From Planctomycetota bacterium (GTDB lineage: Bacteria; Planctomycetota; UBA8742; UBA2392): a stretch of DNA of 64,000 nucleotides. Below are positions 16,741 through 24,596 of the stretch, in pieces; within the stretch, counting starts at the first letter, position 1; every line of letters begins with the position of its first letter. The notes beneath the pieces are model-generated. The model had not been told where the DNA came from. It made no database searches and worked only from the letters and a program-made list of their open reading frames with translations. The position numbers and the translations under genes are program-made. The DNA lies in contig JADJRK010000001.1 of assembly GCA_016712285.1 (NCBI GenBank), positions 3,720,001 through 3,784,000 of the forward strand, given 5' to 3'.

Positions 16741-17569
16741 TTATGCTTCGTTGGGTTCAGGATCGCTTGTGTCTTCCAGCGCGTGCGTGAACAACTCGAC
16801 GCTACGACAGCGGCCGCTGCCTGTTTCGACTTCAAAAATGGCGCCGCTCATGCGCACCCACTGCTTTGCCACGCGCATGTACGCCTTTTCTTCCTGCGTG
16901 AATCGCTTGAGCACGGTGTCCTTGTCGCGCCCGATGACACCCAGGTGCGGGCCGGTCATGCCCAGGTCGGTCAGATAGCCGGTGCCGCCGGGGAGCACCT
17001 GTGCGTCCGCGGTCTGCACGTGGGTGTGGGTGCCGAACACGGCGCTGGCTTGCCCGTCCAGCAGCCAACCCATGCCGATCTTTTCGCTGGTGGCTTCGCC
17101 GTGGATGTCTACGAAGACAACGGGCGTCTGTTCGCGCAGGCGCGCTACGGCCTGCTGTGCGGTGTTGAAGGCGTTGCGCGTCGGCACGCGGTCTTTCATG
17201 AACACGTGGCCGACGACGTTGACAACGCCGACCTTGCCCTTGGGCGTGTCATAGACGTGGGCGCCGGTCCCCGGGATGTCGTAGTTTTCAGGGTGCAGCA
17301 GCCGCGGCTCTTCGGCCATGTACGGATAGACATCAGGATAGTCCAGGATGTGGTCGCCGCTGGTCATACAGTCGATGCCGTAGGACAGCAGCCTCGGCTG
17401 CTTCTTTTTCGCGCACGCCGGCGCCGTTGGTGGCATTTTCGATGTTGACGATGACGAAATCAATCCGGTGGGCGGCGCGCACGCCGGCCAGGCACTCGCG
17501 GATGACGCGCCGGCCGGGTCTTCCTACAAGGTCACCCAGGCACAGCACTCGAATGGTCTCGTCCGGCAA
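16741..17569 (-). pseudogene. YmdB-family metallophosphoesterase (TIGR00282), single-base frameshift
   Basis: Two overlapping frames together give one complete YmdB-like protein of about 275 residues, a 2',3'-cyclic-nucleotide phosphodiesterase family. The first frame starts with TTG at 17569 behind a GAGGAG site and carries VLCLGDLVGRPGRR and VNIENATNGAGV. The second carries MTSGDHILDYPDV, VDIHGEATSEK and GTHTHVQTADAQ. Family alignment places the break within GCAGCCGAGGCTGC (17389-17402, read leftward): removing one G (+ strand C at 17392 or 17393) rejoins GVREKEAAE to LLSYGIDC. The site is a near-perfect hairpin, a likely place for polymerase or sequencing error. The usual GNH metal motif reads GDH here. 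If the extra base is real, the gene is dead or yields a truncated product. Confidence 0.8.
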
Positions 17570-17636
17570 TCGCTCTCCTCAGCAAGCGCACACTAGCAGT
17601 GCCGGTATGCGCAACCAAGATGCGATCTCCAGACCC

Positions 17637-19127
17637 TCAGCCAAGGTTGCGGAACAGTTCATAGCCGGCTGCCTGATACTGGCGCAGTCTTGCTTGGGCT
17701 TCGTCACGGTCTTTAGCCCCTTTGATGGCCAGGGCGTTGCGCCAATGCAACACGCGCTGTAGCAGCCCGAGTTTGCGGTCCTTCATGCCTGCCAGCAGGT
17801 CGGCCGCCCGGTTATGGGCCTTTGTGGCGTTGCGGTTGAGCAGGCGAAGCAGTTGCGCGTGCGAGATTGCAAGCTCCGGCTCAGCGTCGGCGTCTTTCCA
17901 CTTCTCGCTTGCGCGGCGCCACTCGGATTCTGCGCGCGACGCATCGCGCTCAAGCGCATGCAGCAGTGCGGCGGCCGCATCGGTAATGTAGTCAAACGGG
18001 CGATACACAACCGCTGTCTCGATCCGGGCTTCTCGGCGGTAGGCCAACGCGCTGCGCAGCAGTTTCGGGTCTTCCAGCAGCGCTGCCAGGCTGACCATGT
18101 CGAACGCCTTCACGTCATAGTGGTCGCCGTATTCAAAGGCCTGCCCCGGCTGCAGCACGCCGCCGTACAGCAAGCCCATCATCACCATGTGGCGGCCTGC
18201 CCGACGGCGACCCTCATTGGTTACGCGCGCCAGATTGCGCTGGATGCAGGCCAAACCCTCGTGCAGCCGACCGGTGTGGATCATCAGGTTGCCGGTCATC
18301 ATTGCCAGCATCGCAAACCCCGCGGTTGCACGTGTAGAGTCGTCGGCAAGCAGCATTGAGGCTTCACCGACGCGCAACGCATCCGGTTCGCGCCCGGCGT
18401 CGGTGAGTGTAATCAGCAGCCGTGTGGCTTCTTCACAATGTTCTTCGCTGTCGATGCGGCCCTCAGAAAGCGGGTTCCGGAACAGGCGTTGTTGCAGGCG
18501 CAGCGCCTCGGCGCGATTGCGGCTCAGGACTGCGAAGTGAGACTTCATGGCGAGGTGTATTTTTTCAGCGCGGGTGTCCAGGCAAAGGCGCACGACCTGG
18601 TCCACGGGCTTGAACAGGTCGGCGGCGCGTTCAATGTCGAGGCGATTCAGGGCGGCTTGCAACTCTTCGGAGAGACGCCCGAAGATGGGCTGGGCGTGTT
18701 CGTTCAGGCGTTCACGCAATTGCTCATAGCGGGTCAGCGCGTCGTTGAGTTCGCGCAGCACGCGCAGGTGGTGCTTGCCGGTAAGGGCGCCCATGCGCAT
18801 GTGCATCACGGCGTTCATCGCCTCGACCAGTTCAAGCAGGTTGCCGGCCATACGCTCCGTGCTTGTCGTGACGTCGGTCAGGCTTGCCGCGCCTTCGCCG
18901 TTGAGCAGCCACGCGGGATTGACATTGAACTCGCGCACCACGCGGGCACAGAAGTCGGCAGGCACCTTGGCGCCGCGCATATAGCGATGAACGTTGGTGA
19001 TGGGCGTGCTGGTGCGCTGCGCAATCACGCTGAGGCTGTGGACCTGCACGAGATGCTCGATACGTGTGGCGACCTGGGCAGGTTCATCCTGTTTCCGGTT
19101 TTGTGCTGCGCTCGCGGTAGTTTTCAT
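17637..19127 (-). CDS. XRE-type HTH regulator with long helical-repeat C-terminus
   Basis: A 496-residue protein. Residues 22-78 form a Cro/CI-type helix-turn-helix (LSVIAQRTSTPITNVHRYM, then FNVNPAWLLNGEG, a frequent end of XRE DNA-binding domains). The remaining 400 residues are almost wholly helical with TPR-like character (heavy in Leu, Ala, Arg, Glu), suggesting a sensing or oligomerisation module. The ATG at 19127 is chosen because the frame upstream lacks a ribosome site and reads implausible residues. No Shine-Dalgarno precedes this ATG, and a good promoter ends 7 bases before it, so the transcript may be leaderless. The gene is divergent from the exported protein at 19235 and may regulate it and itself; the targets are inferred from position only. 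Confidence 0.75.
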   Translation of the reverse strand: MKTTASAAQNRKQDEPAQVATRIEHLVQVHSLSVIAQRTSTPITNVHRYMRGAKVPADFCARVVREFNVNPAWLLNGEGAASLTDVTTSTERMAGNLLELVEAMNAVMHMRMGALTGKHHLRVLRELNDALTRYEQLRERLNEHAQPIFGRLSEELQAALNRLDIERAADLFKPVDQVVRLCLDTRAEKIHLAMKSHFAVLSRNRAEALRLQQRLFRNPLSEGRIDSEEHCEEATRLLITLTDAGREPDALRVGEASMLLADDSTRATAGFAMLAMMTGNLMIHTGRLHEGLACIQRNLARVTNEGRRRAGRHMVMMGLLYGGVLQPGQAFEYGDHYDVKAFDMVSLAALLEDPKLLRSALAYRREARIETAVVYRPFDYITDAAAALLHALERDASRAESEWRRASEKWKDADAEPELAISHAQLLRLLNRNATKAHNRAADLLAGMKDRKLGLLQRVLHWRNALAIKGAKDRDEAQARLRQYQAAGYELFRNLG

Positions 19128-19176
19128 AAACGAAAATCTACGAGTCAGCAATGCTGGCGTCAAGTTTTCATAAACG
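19119..19176 (-). promoter_or_regulatory. Candidate promoter and 14-bp direct-repeat operator of the XRE gene
   Basis: Read leftward, TTGACG (19163-19158), a 17-base spacer and TAGATT (19140-19135) form a plausible sigma-70 promoter. Its -10 edge is only 7 bases from the ATG at 19127. The 14-bp sequence CGTTTATGAAAACT occurs twice, at 19163-19176 (touching the -35 box) and 19119-19132 (covering the start codon), 44 bases apart. This is the geometry expected of an autorepressor site. Function is inferred, not shown. Confidence 0.5.
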
Positions 19177-19234
19177 GGTATCCTGCCTGGCATGCCGCGG
19201 CGGTCGTGCCCGCGGCGAACACAGGAGGCTCGAC

Positions 19235-21271
19235 ATGTGGCGCTTGACTGCAATCTGTATACTGGGGCTGGCGTTGGCAGACGGCCTGTGCGGCCAGACT
19301 TCGCCGCTGACAGTCACCTTGACTTCGACCATCGCTCCTGCCCATACCGGCTCAATTTCGACCTATCACTTCAGTGCGGGCGACAAGATCATTCCCGGCT
19401 GGATCTGGACCGTGCCTAACGGTACCACGCTAGCCAACCTTGGCCTCAGCATCACGGTGGATGAGATCAATGGCGGCACCGCGGTATCGAGCGCATCGCG
19501 GGTCTACCCGGCGATTTCTGGCTTTCAGTCTGGCGAGTGGGGCAGCGGCACACTGATGCAGACGCCGTTCTCGATCACGCCCAGCAGCGGCACGCTGGTG
19601 GACGACACAACGTACTACATCAACCTGCAACTCGCGGCGACCACGGGCGGGATCTTTGTCGAAGACCACGCCATCGTCATTCTGGTCGGCGATCCCAATG
19701 GCCAGGGCACGACCGTTTCGTACCCCGCGGCGCCGTTTCCTGTCTCGGTCTCGGCGACTCCCACAATCGCCAGCCAGCCGATCACGGGCACGATCGACGT
19801 GCCGGTGGGCACTTCCGTCAGCGCGCTCGGCTTGAACGTTTACGTCGAGAACACGGCCTGGGAGAGTGTCGGGCTGGTCACCACAATCACGAACACTGCC
19901 GGCACGGGCATCATTGCTGACGAGTTCTGCGGATACGGACACCACAACCTGAACCGCCCCGGCAGTTCAGTTTCGGGCGTGTTCAACACCGTCGGCACAC
20001 ACGAGTTCAAGATGCTGGTCTGGGGACTGGTCATTGACCTGGTAAACCAGGGCGGCTACCTGCACTTCAAGCACCATTGCATCGCGACCAAGGCGACCTT
20101 CACGATCAATGTTGTGCCTGACCCGCGCATCGGCATTGCCGACTCAACCGGGGCCGTGCTGCATGGGGCCAGCGCAGCCGGCGACCGCGATTTCGGCACG
20201 CACGACATGGCACAGCTTCCCACACCCTGGGCAACACTCACGATCAGCAATTCTGGCACCGGTGACCTGACACTCGGCGGCTGGAACTTTGCAGCCCCGG
20301 CCCAGGGCAGTGGTGGCGCCGCATTCGGATTTGACAGTGGCGCGTACTCGCAAGTGGTGCCGCAGGGCGGCAGTTGTCAGATCAAGTTTCGGCTTGAGGG
20401 CGGCAGCGTCGGCGTCAACTCAATCTGGATCGAACTGTCGCACGACGACCCGACGGTGAGCAACCCCTTCCGGTTTGAACTGCGTGGCGAAATCACGATT
20501 GCCCCACGCATCGGCGTGTCCGACAGCGCGGGGCCGATCACTGCCGGCGCGTCTGCGTCGGGCCCTCGCGACTTCGGCAACGTAGACGTGGCAAGCATGC
20601 CCACTGCCTACGCGACCATCACCATCGCCAGCACTGGCAGTGGCCCGCTGACTTTGGGTACACCGGCGCTGGTTGGCCCCCATGCCACGGCCTTTGTGCT
20701 CGACCTTTCGGCTTTCAACACAGTCGTACCGGCTGGCGGCAGCACTTCATTCGGGGTGGCGTTTGACGCAACCAGCATTGGCGTGAAGTCAGCGACGGTT
20801 ACATTCACCCATGACGACACGACGCAGCCGACGCCATTCACGTTTGGCGTTGCCGGTGTCGCATTCTCGTCCGCAATTCCGCTGATCGTCACGACATCGC
20901 TTCCGGCGTCGATGCAGGGCGTGGCGTACGGGCCGATGCAAGTAGTGGCTGTCGGCGGCACGGGCGCCCTGGCGTTCAGTGTGTCGGCTGGTGCCCTGCC
21001 CGCCGGCATCACGCTTTCGTCGGATGGCGTTCTGAGCGGCACGCCCTCGCAAGCGGGCAGCTATGACTTCACAGTCCACGTGCAGGATGCGGTGGGGGCG
21101 AACACTTCGCAGCCGCTCACGCTTGTTGTGGCCGTGGACGCCCTGAGCGGCGGAACGGGCAGCGGTGGCGCGGGTTCTGGCGGCGGGTGTGTCGCAGTCG
21201 CCGGGACAACGCCGTTGCTGGCGATGCTCGGGCTGCTCGCCGTGGTCGTACCCAGGCGCAGGCGGCGTTAG
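19235..21271 (+). CDS. Exported protein with choice-of-anchor D and Ig-like domains and Cys-helix-Arg C-terminus
   Basis: A 678-residue exported protein. The ATG at 19235 has an AGGAGG site at 19223-19228 and a signal peptide (MWRLTAICILGLALADGLCG). The first 310 residues have beta-sandwich character but no family I recognise. Two tandem choice-of-anchor D (ASPM/HYDIN-like) repeats start PRIGIADSTG and PRIGVSDSAG, each with a DFG and an AxxTISNSGTG-like strand. A putative-Ig (He_PIG) domain follows (GALAFSVSAGALPAGITLS, then GVLSGTPSQAG). A Gly/Ser linker, one Cys, a hydrophobic helix (LLAMLGLLAVVV) and PRRRRR end the protein. It is the only one of the four anchor proteins on the plus strand and lies divergent from the XRE regulator. 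Surface role likely, ligand unknown. Confidence 0.85.
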   Translation: MWRLTAICILGLALADGLCGQTSPLTVTLTSTIAPAHTGSISTYHFSAGDKIIPGWIWTVPNGTTLANLGLSITVDEINGGTAVSSASRVYPAISGFQSGEWGSGTLMQTPFSITPSSGTLVDDTTYYINLQLAATTGGIFVEDHAIVILVGDPNGQGTTVSYPAAPFPVSVSATPTIASQPITGTIDVPVGTSVSALGLNVYVENTAWESVGLVTTITNTAGTGIIADEFCGYGHHNLNRPGSSVSGVFNTVGTHEFKMLVWGLVIDLVNQGGYLHFKHHCIATKATFTINVVPDPRIGIADSTGAVLHGASAAGDRDFGTHDMAQLPTPWATLTISNSGTGDLTLGGWNFAAPAQGSGGAAFGFDSGAYSQVVPQGGSCQIKFRLEGGSVGVNSIWIELSHDDPTVSNPFRFELRGEITIAPRIGVSDSAGPITAGASASGPRDFGNVDVASMPTAYATITIASTGSGPLTLGTPALVGPHATAFVLDLSAFNTVVPAGGSTSFGVAFDATSIGVKSATVTFTHDDTTQPTPFTFGVAGVAFSSAIPLIVTTSLPASMQGVAYGPMQVVAVGGTGALAFSVSAGALPAGITLSSDGVLSGTPSQAGSYDFTVHVQDAVGANTSQPLTLVVAVDALSGGTGSGGAGSGGGCVAVAGTTPLLAMLGLLAVVVPRRRRR

Positions 21272-21289
21272 TGCCGACGACGCATGCGA

Positions 21290-21314
21290 ACCGCCCGGGG
21301 TGTCCCCGGGCGGT
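21290..21314. terminator. Bidirectional terminator between convergent genes
   Basis: Perfect 11-bp arms (ACCGCCCGGGG at 21290-21300, complement at 21304-21314) enclose a 3-base loop, with ATTTGTTTG on the right. It sits in the 57-base gap between the plus-strand exported protein and the minus-strand outer-membrane-like gene. Confidence 0.8.
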
Positions 21315-21328
21315 ATTTGTTTGCAGCG

Positions 21329-22216
21329 CTAAAGGCGGATGCCGAAGCCGATTTCGGGGCCGACGCCGTACCAAAGGAAGCGATCCGAGCGAAAGCCGCC
21401 GTACAGCTTGACGAACAGGTAGCGAAACTTGGCGCGCACCACAAAGCTGAACCAGTCTGTGATCTGGTACTCAAAGGCGACATAGGCGTTGAGGCTCACG
21501 ACGCTTTGCTTCATGGTTTCGTCGCTGCGCTTCTGAAAGGTGGGGTAACCTACTGCGTACGTGCCCCGCGCATCGGCCGTAAGCCGGACGCGGCCAAACT
21601 CAAGCTGCATGCCCACACCCGCGTTCCACCATGGCAGCAGTTCGCGAAAATGTTCTTCGTCGCGGTCGTCGGCTACGGGGAAAGTGTCGCTGCCGGTGTG
21701 GGCCTTCAGGTACGCCCATTCAAGGCCGGCTGTAACGTAGGTGGTGAAATTGCGGTCAATCCCGAACCGGAACAGGTCACGCCGGTAATGAATCCGCATG
21801 TCGTGCCAGTCCGAGCCAAAGTCGATGTCGGTCTTGGGCGGGTACAGCACTCCGTTGAAGCGCGTGAAGTCGTCCAGGTCATTCTTGAAAATGCGCAGGA
21901 CGTGAAACCCGTACCCGACCTCAATGCTGTCATGCCACGAGAAGCGCAACCGCGCCTCGGTGTCCAGAAAGACACCGATCGGAAAACCATCCATGTCGCG
22001 CACAAAGCTGATGCCGTCGCCGCCCAACCCATTGGCGCGCACCTTGTGCTGCTGCTCAAACCATGGCACGTGCGCGAACACATCCCACTCAAAGCTTATG
22101 CCGTGGTCTTTGGCATACTTGGCCTCGGCGCGGGCGCGCACGTAGTCTTCACTCATGCCCTGCGCGAACAGCGGCACACAGGCCAGAACACCGAGCATCA
22201 ACAGCCGCAAAGTCAT
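21329..22216 (-). CDS. Predicted outer-membrane beta-barrel protein of unknown function
   Basis: A 295-residue protein with a signal peptide (MTLRLLMLGVLACVPLFAQ). The mature part alternates hydrophobic and polar residues in many amphipathic strands rich in Tyr, Trp and Phe (WYGVGPEIGFGI, DWFSFVVRAKFRYLFVKLYGGF) and ends in a strand with Leu as the terminal residue, as outer-membrane barrels often do (commonly Phe). I do not recognise a named family. The ATG at 22216 starts the signal peptide; a frame from 22252 adds a charged stretch and is rejected. There is no clear ribosome site. It is convergent with the exported protein upstream and shares its terminator. Confidence 0.7.
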   Translation of the reverse strand: MTLRLLMLGVLACVPLFAQGMSEDYVRARAEAKYAKDHGISFEWDVFAHVPWFEQQHKVRANGLGGDGISFVRDMDGFPIGVFLDTEARLRFSWHDSIEVGYGFHVLRIFKNDLDDFTRFNGVLYPPKTDIDFGSDWHDMRIHYRRDLFRFGIDRNFTTYVTAGLEWAYLKAHTGSDTFPVADDRDEEHFRELLPWWNAGVGMQLEFGRVRLTADARGTYAVGYPTFQKRSDETMKQSVVSLNAYVAFEYQITDWFSFVVRAKFRYLFVKLYGGFRSDRFLWYGVGPEIGFGIRL

Positions 22217-22327
22217 GCGAGTCCCGTACCAGTCCGAACAAAGGTCCGGCAATGTAACGAGTTAGGTCGCCGCGGCGACGGAAAAGTTTTGACTCGCGGG
22301 GAACATGGGTTGCGGGACCATTGGGCA

Positions 22328-23395
22328 CTAAGCCAAAACGACACGACGTTCGCCGGTTCTGATCTCGCCGATTACGTGGGTCTTCAGTGGCGGCACGCCC
22401 TTGACCTTGTGCTTCTCCAGCTTGTCGGCCACGGCATCCACGTGGTAGGGGCTCACGATCGCGACCATGCCGATGCCCATGTTGAAAACGCGGAACATCT
22501 CGTCGCGCTCAATGTTGCCGCCCCGTTGCAGCATCTGGAAGATTGGCGGCACTTGCCATGCGCCGGTGTCGATCACGGCGTCGCAGCTTTCAGGCAGAAT
22601 ACGCGGGATGTTCTCGAGAAACCCGCCGCCGGTGATGTTCGCAAGGCCCTCAACGATGCGCTTGCGCTTGTACGTGTTCAGCAGGGCGACCATCGGCTGC
22701 GCGTAGATGCGGGTTGGCTCAAGCAGTTCCAGCCCGAGCTCGCGCCCCAGCTCGCCGACGTGCTGGGTCAGCTTCCACTTTTTCTTCTTCAGGATCCGCC
22801 GCACCAGGCTGAAGCCGTTGCTGTGCAAGCCGCTGCTTTCGATGCCCAGAACCACGTCGCCCGGCTTGATGCCTTCGCCGCGAATGACGCGCTGCTTCTC
22901 GACGACGCCAATGCCGAAGCCGGCGATGTCGTACTCTCCGTCCGGGTAAAAGTCGGGCATCTCGGCAGTCTCGCCTCCCAGCAACGCGCAGGCGCTTTGT
23001 TTGCAGCCCTCGACGACGCCGCCAACGAGCGGCAGCAGCACGCCCAGGTCTTTGCGGCCAGTGGCGATGTAATCGAGGAAGAACAGCGGCTCAGCACCCA
23101 TGCACAGCATGTCGTTGACGCTCATGGCCACGCAGTCAATGCCGACCGTGTCATGCTTGCCCATCTCAAAGGCGAGTTTCAACTTGGTGCCGACGCCGTC
23201 GGTGCAAGCCACCAGCACGGGCCTGCGATAGTTGCGCTTGAACAGTCCGGTGTCGTAATCCAGGCTGAACAGCCCACCGAACCCATCATCGATCGGCATC
23301 ACGCGCGGGCTGTATGTGCTGCGCACGCGCTTGAAAATTTCGGTGACCAATTTGTTGTGGGTTTCGAAATGCACGCCCGCGTCGGCATAGGTCAT
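22328..23395 (-). CDS. purM: Phosphoribosylformylglycinamidine cyclo-ligase (AIR synthetase)
   Basis: A 355-residue PurM, which makes aminoimidazole ribonucleotide in step five of purine synthesis with ATP. Family landmarks: N-terminal MTYADAGVHFETHN, DGVGTKLKLAFEMGKHDTVG (ATP/metal loop), VNDMLCMGAEPLFFLDY, LLGGETAEMPDFY and SSGLHSNGFSLVRR, then the C-terminal LANITGGGFLENIPR. The length is as expected. The frame remains open upstream and an ATG at 23506 would add a basic 37-residue N-terminus. That extension contains an LQPPPGLH segment encoded by a GC-rich inverted repeat and is not a family feature, so 23395 is chosen with moderate confidence; neither start has a strong ribosome site. It stands alone, not in a purine operon. 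Confidence 0.93.
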   Translation of the reverse strand: MTYADAGVHFETHNKLVTEIFKRVRSTYSPRVMPIDDGFGGLFSLDYDTGLFKRNYRRPVLVACTDGVGTKLKLAFEMGKHDTVGIDCVAMSVNDMLCMGAEPLFFLDYIATGRKDLGVLLPLVGGVVEGCKQSACALLGGETAEMPDFYPDGEYDIAGFGIGVVEKQRVIRGEGIKPGDVVLGIESSGLHSNGFSLVRRILKKKKWKLTQHVGELGRELGLELLEPTRIYAQPMVALLNTYKRKRIVEGLANITGGGFLENIPRILPESCDAVIDTGAWQVPPIFQMLQRGGNIERDEMFRVFNMGIGMVAIVSPYHVDAVADKLEKHKVKGVPPLKTHVIGEIRTGERRVVLA

Positions 23396-23594
23396 GCCGG
23401 GTGCTTTGCTTTGCCGGGCAGACGTGCGGGCCGGGCGCCGGCCCGAAACCGCGTGCAACCCCGGCGGGGGCTGTAGCTTGCGCTTCGCATTCAGACGGCG
23501 TGCCATTGGGGCGGGATGATAGCGGCCCCCCCAACAGGGCGCGAGATGTTGACAGCTTGTCGCAACAGCCCGGCTGCGTGCTAATGTGGAATGC

Positions 23595-24056
23595 ATGAGA
23601 AGCGCACTGCTAAAGCGTTTCGCGGGCTGGATCGGCTCGTGGAGTGGCCCCGTGCAACTGCCCGAGGGTCGCGACGGGGTGATGCAACTCGATATCACGC
23701 CGATCTTTGAAGGCGACGCCCTTGAGGTCGGCGCCATTATGACGGACCAGACCGGCCAGGTGCTGATCGGGCGCGGAATCGGATTCTGGTCGCTTGAGCG
23801 TGACGGCCGGGTTTGTTGTGTGATGTACGGCGGCAGCGTCGGCTTTACAGAACTGCTGGAGTCGCCAGATGACCCAGACGCGCTGGCGCTCAGTGGGCCC
23901 CTGGGCGACGGCCGGACACTGACCGTGATGTATTCGCAGAACGATGGTGGGCTGCAGCTGACTTCTTCTACGTCTGAGGGATACACCGGCAGCGTCACCG
24001 TGCGCAACATAACGCAATTGCGGCGACGCGCGGAATCGGAGATTCCCCCGCTATGA
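23595..24056 (+). CDS. Small beta-rich protein, first of a coupled paralogous pair
   Basis: A 153-residue protein of unknown function, starting MRSALLKRFAGWIGSWSG. It has a WIGxW motif near the N-terminus followed by repeated strands, a pattern seen in lipocalin-like or nitrobindin/DUF1579-like beta-barrels; I cannot assign a family. The next gene begins FLGWIGVWGGEGE and has a similar strand order, so the two are likely tandem paralogs. Its stop overlaps the next start as ATGA (24053-24056), so translation should be coupled. There is no signal peptide, so it is probably cytoplasmic. A GTG at 23586 would add three residues. Confidence 0.7.
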   Translation: MRSALLKRFAGWIGSWSGPVQLPEGRDGVMQLDITPIFEGDALEVGAIMTDQTGQVLIGRGIGFWSLERDGRVCCVMYGGSVGFTELLESPDDPDALALSGPLGDGRTLTVMYSQNDGGLQLTSSTSEGYTGSVTVRNITQLRRRAESEIPPL

Positions 24057-24553
24057 ATCCGCTGGCACCATTCTTGGGCTGGATCGGGGTCTGGGGCGGC
24101 GAAGGTGAGGCCCAGACCGGCGACCCCACGATCGTTCGCACCGAGTTCAGCCTGGTCCAGGGCGGAACGGCGCTGAGCATGCACTTTGAAGCGTGCGATC
24201 CCGGGTATCGTATTCTCTACCACGGCGTGCGGGCGATTCTTTCGCAGGCGCCAAATGGCGACTTGCGCGGCATTGCGTACTCGACCATCCATCGCGGGTA
24301 CCTGATTGAGTTGACCCCGGATGATGAGGGCGTCATGGCGCTCACCGGTGCGACGCGCGGCGGCAACCGGATCTTCGTGACGTTTGTGCAGGAAGACGCC
24401 GACAACCTGCTCTTTACCGCCTCGTGGCGACCCAACACCGCCGCCCCCGCGGGCGATGATACGCCGCGAATGTCGGCCCCGCTGCGGCGCCTGTTCCCGA
24501 TGAAGTTTGAACGGCCGCCGGGACCACCCGCCATGCCGCCAGCCACTCAATGA
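24053..24553 (+). CDS. Small beta-rich protein, second of a coupled paralogous pair
   Basis: A 166-residue protein beginning MNPLAPFLGWIGVWGGEGEA, paralogous in its first 130 residues to the preceding gene, whose stop it overlaps by the ATGA arrangement. The predicted beta-barrel (LxGxxRGGNRIFVTFVQED strands) is followed by a proline-rich tail (RPPGPPAMPPATQ) absent from the partner. No membrane segment or signal peptide is visible. A small-ligand-binding fold is a guess from the WIGxW motif and strand pattern. A perfect-stem terminator lies right after the stop. Confidence 0.7.
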   Translation: MNPLAPFLGWIGVWGGEGEAQTGDPTIVRTEFSLVQGGTALSMHFEACDPGYRILYHGVRAILSQAPNGDLRGIAYSTIHRGYLIELTPDDEGVMALTGATRGGNRIFVTFVQEDADNLLFTASWRPNTAAPAGDDTPRMSAPLRRLFPMKFERPPGPPAMPPATQ

Positions 24554-24555
24554 AA

Positions 24556-24577
24556 CGGGGGCGCTTGCGCGCCCCCG
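24556..24577. terminator. Bidirectional terminator
   Basis: A 9-bp perfect stem (CGGGGGCGC at 24556-24564 with its complement at 24569-24577) and 4-base loop TTGC. It lies between the converging small-protein pair and the haem-binding protein gene. There is no T run, so it may work as a simple stem or through a bidirectional mechanism. Confidence 0.6.
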
Positions 24578-24596
24578 CCAGAATTCTCGGCTGAGT

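Noticed and set aside
21284..23476. A 730-codon plus-strand open frame across the barrel protein and purM
   Set aside because: It runs antisense to two genes with clear family features and across their intergenic gap, and is His/Val-rich shadow sequence.
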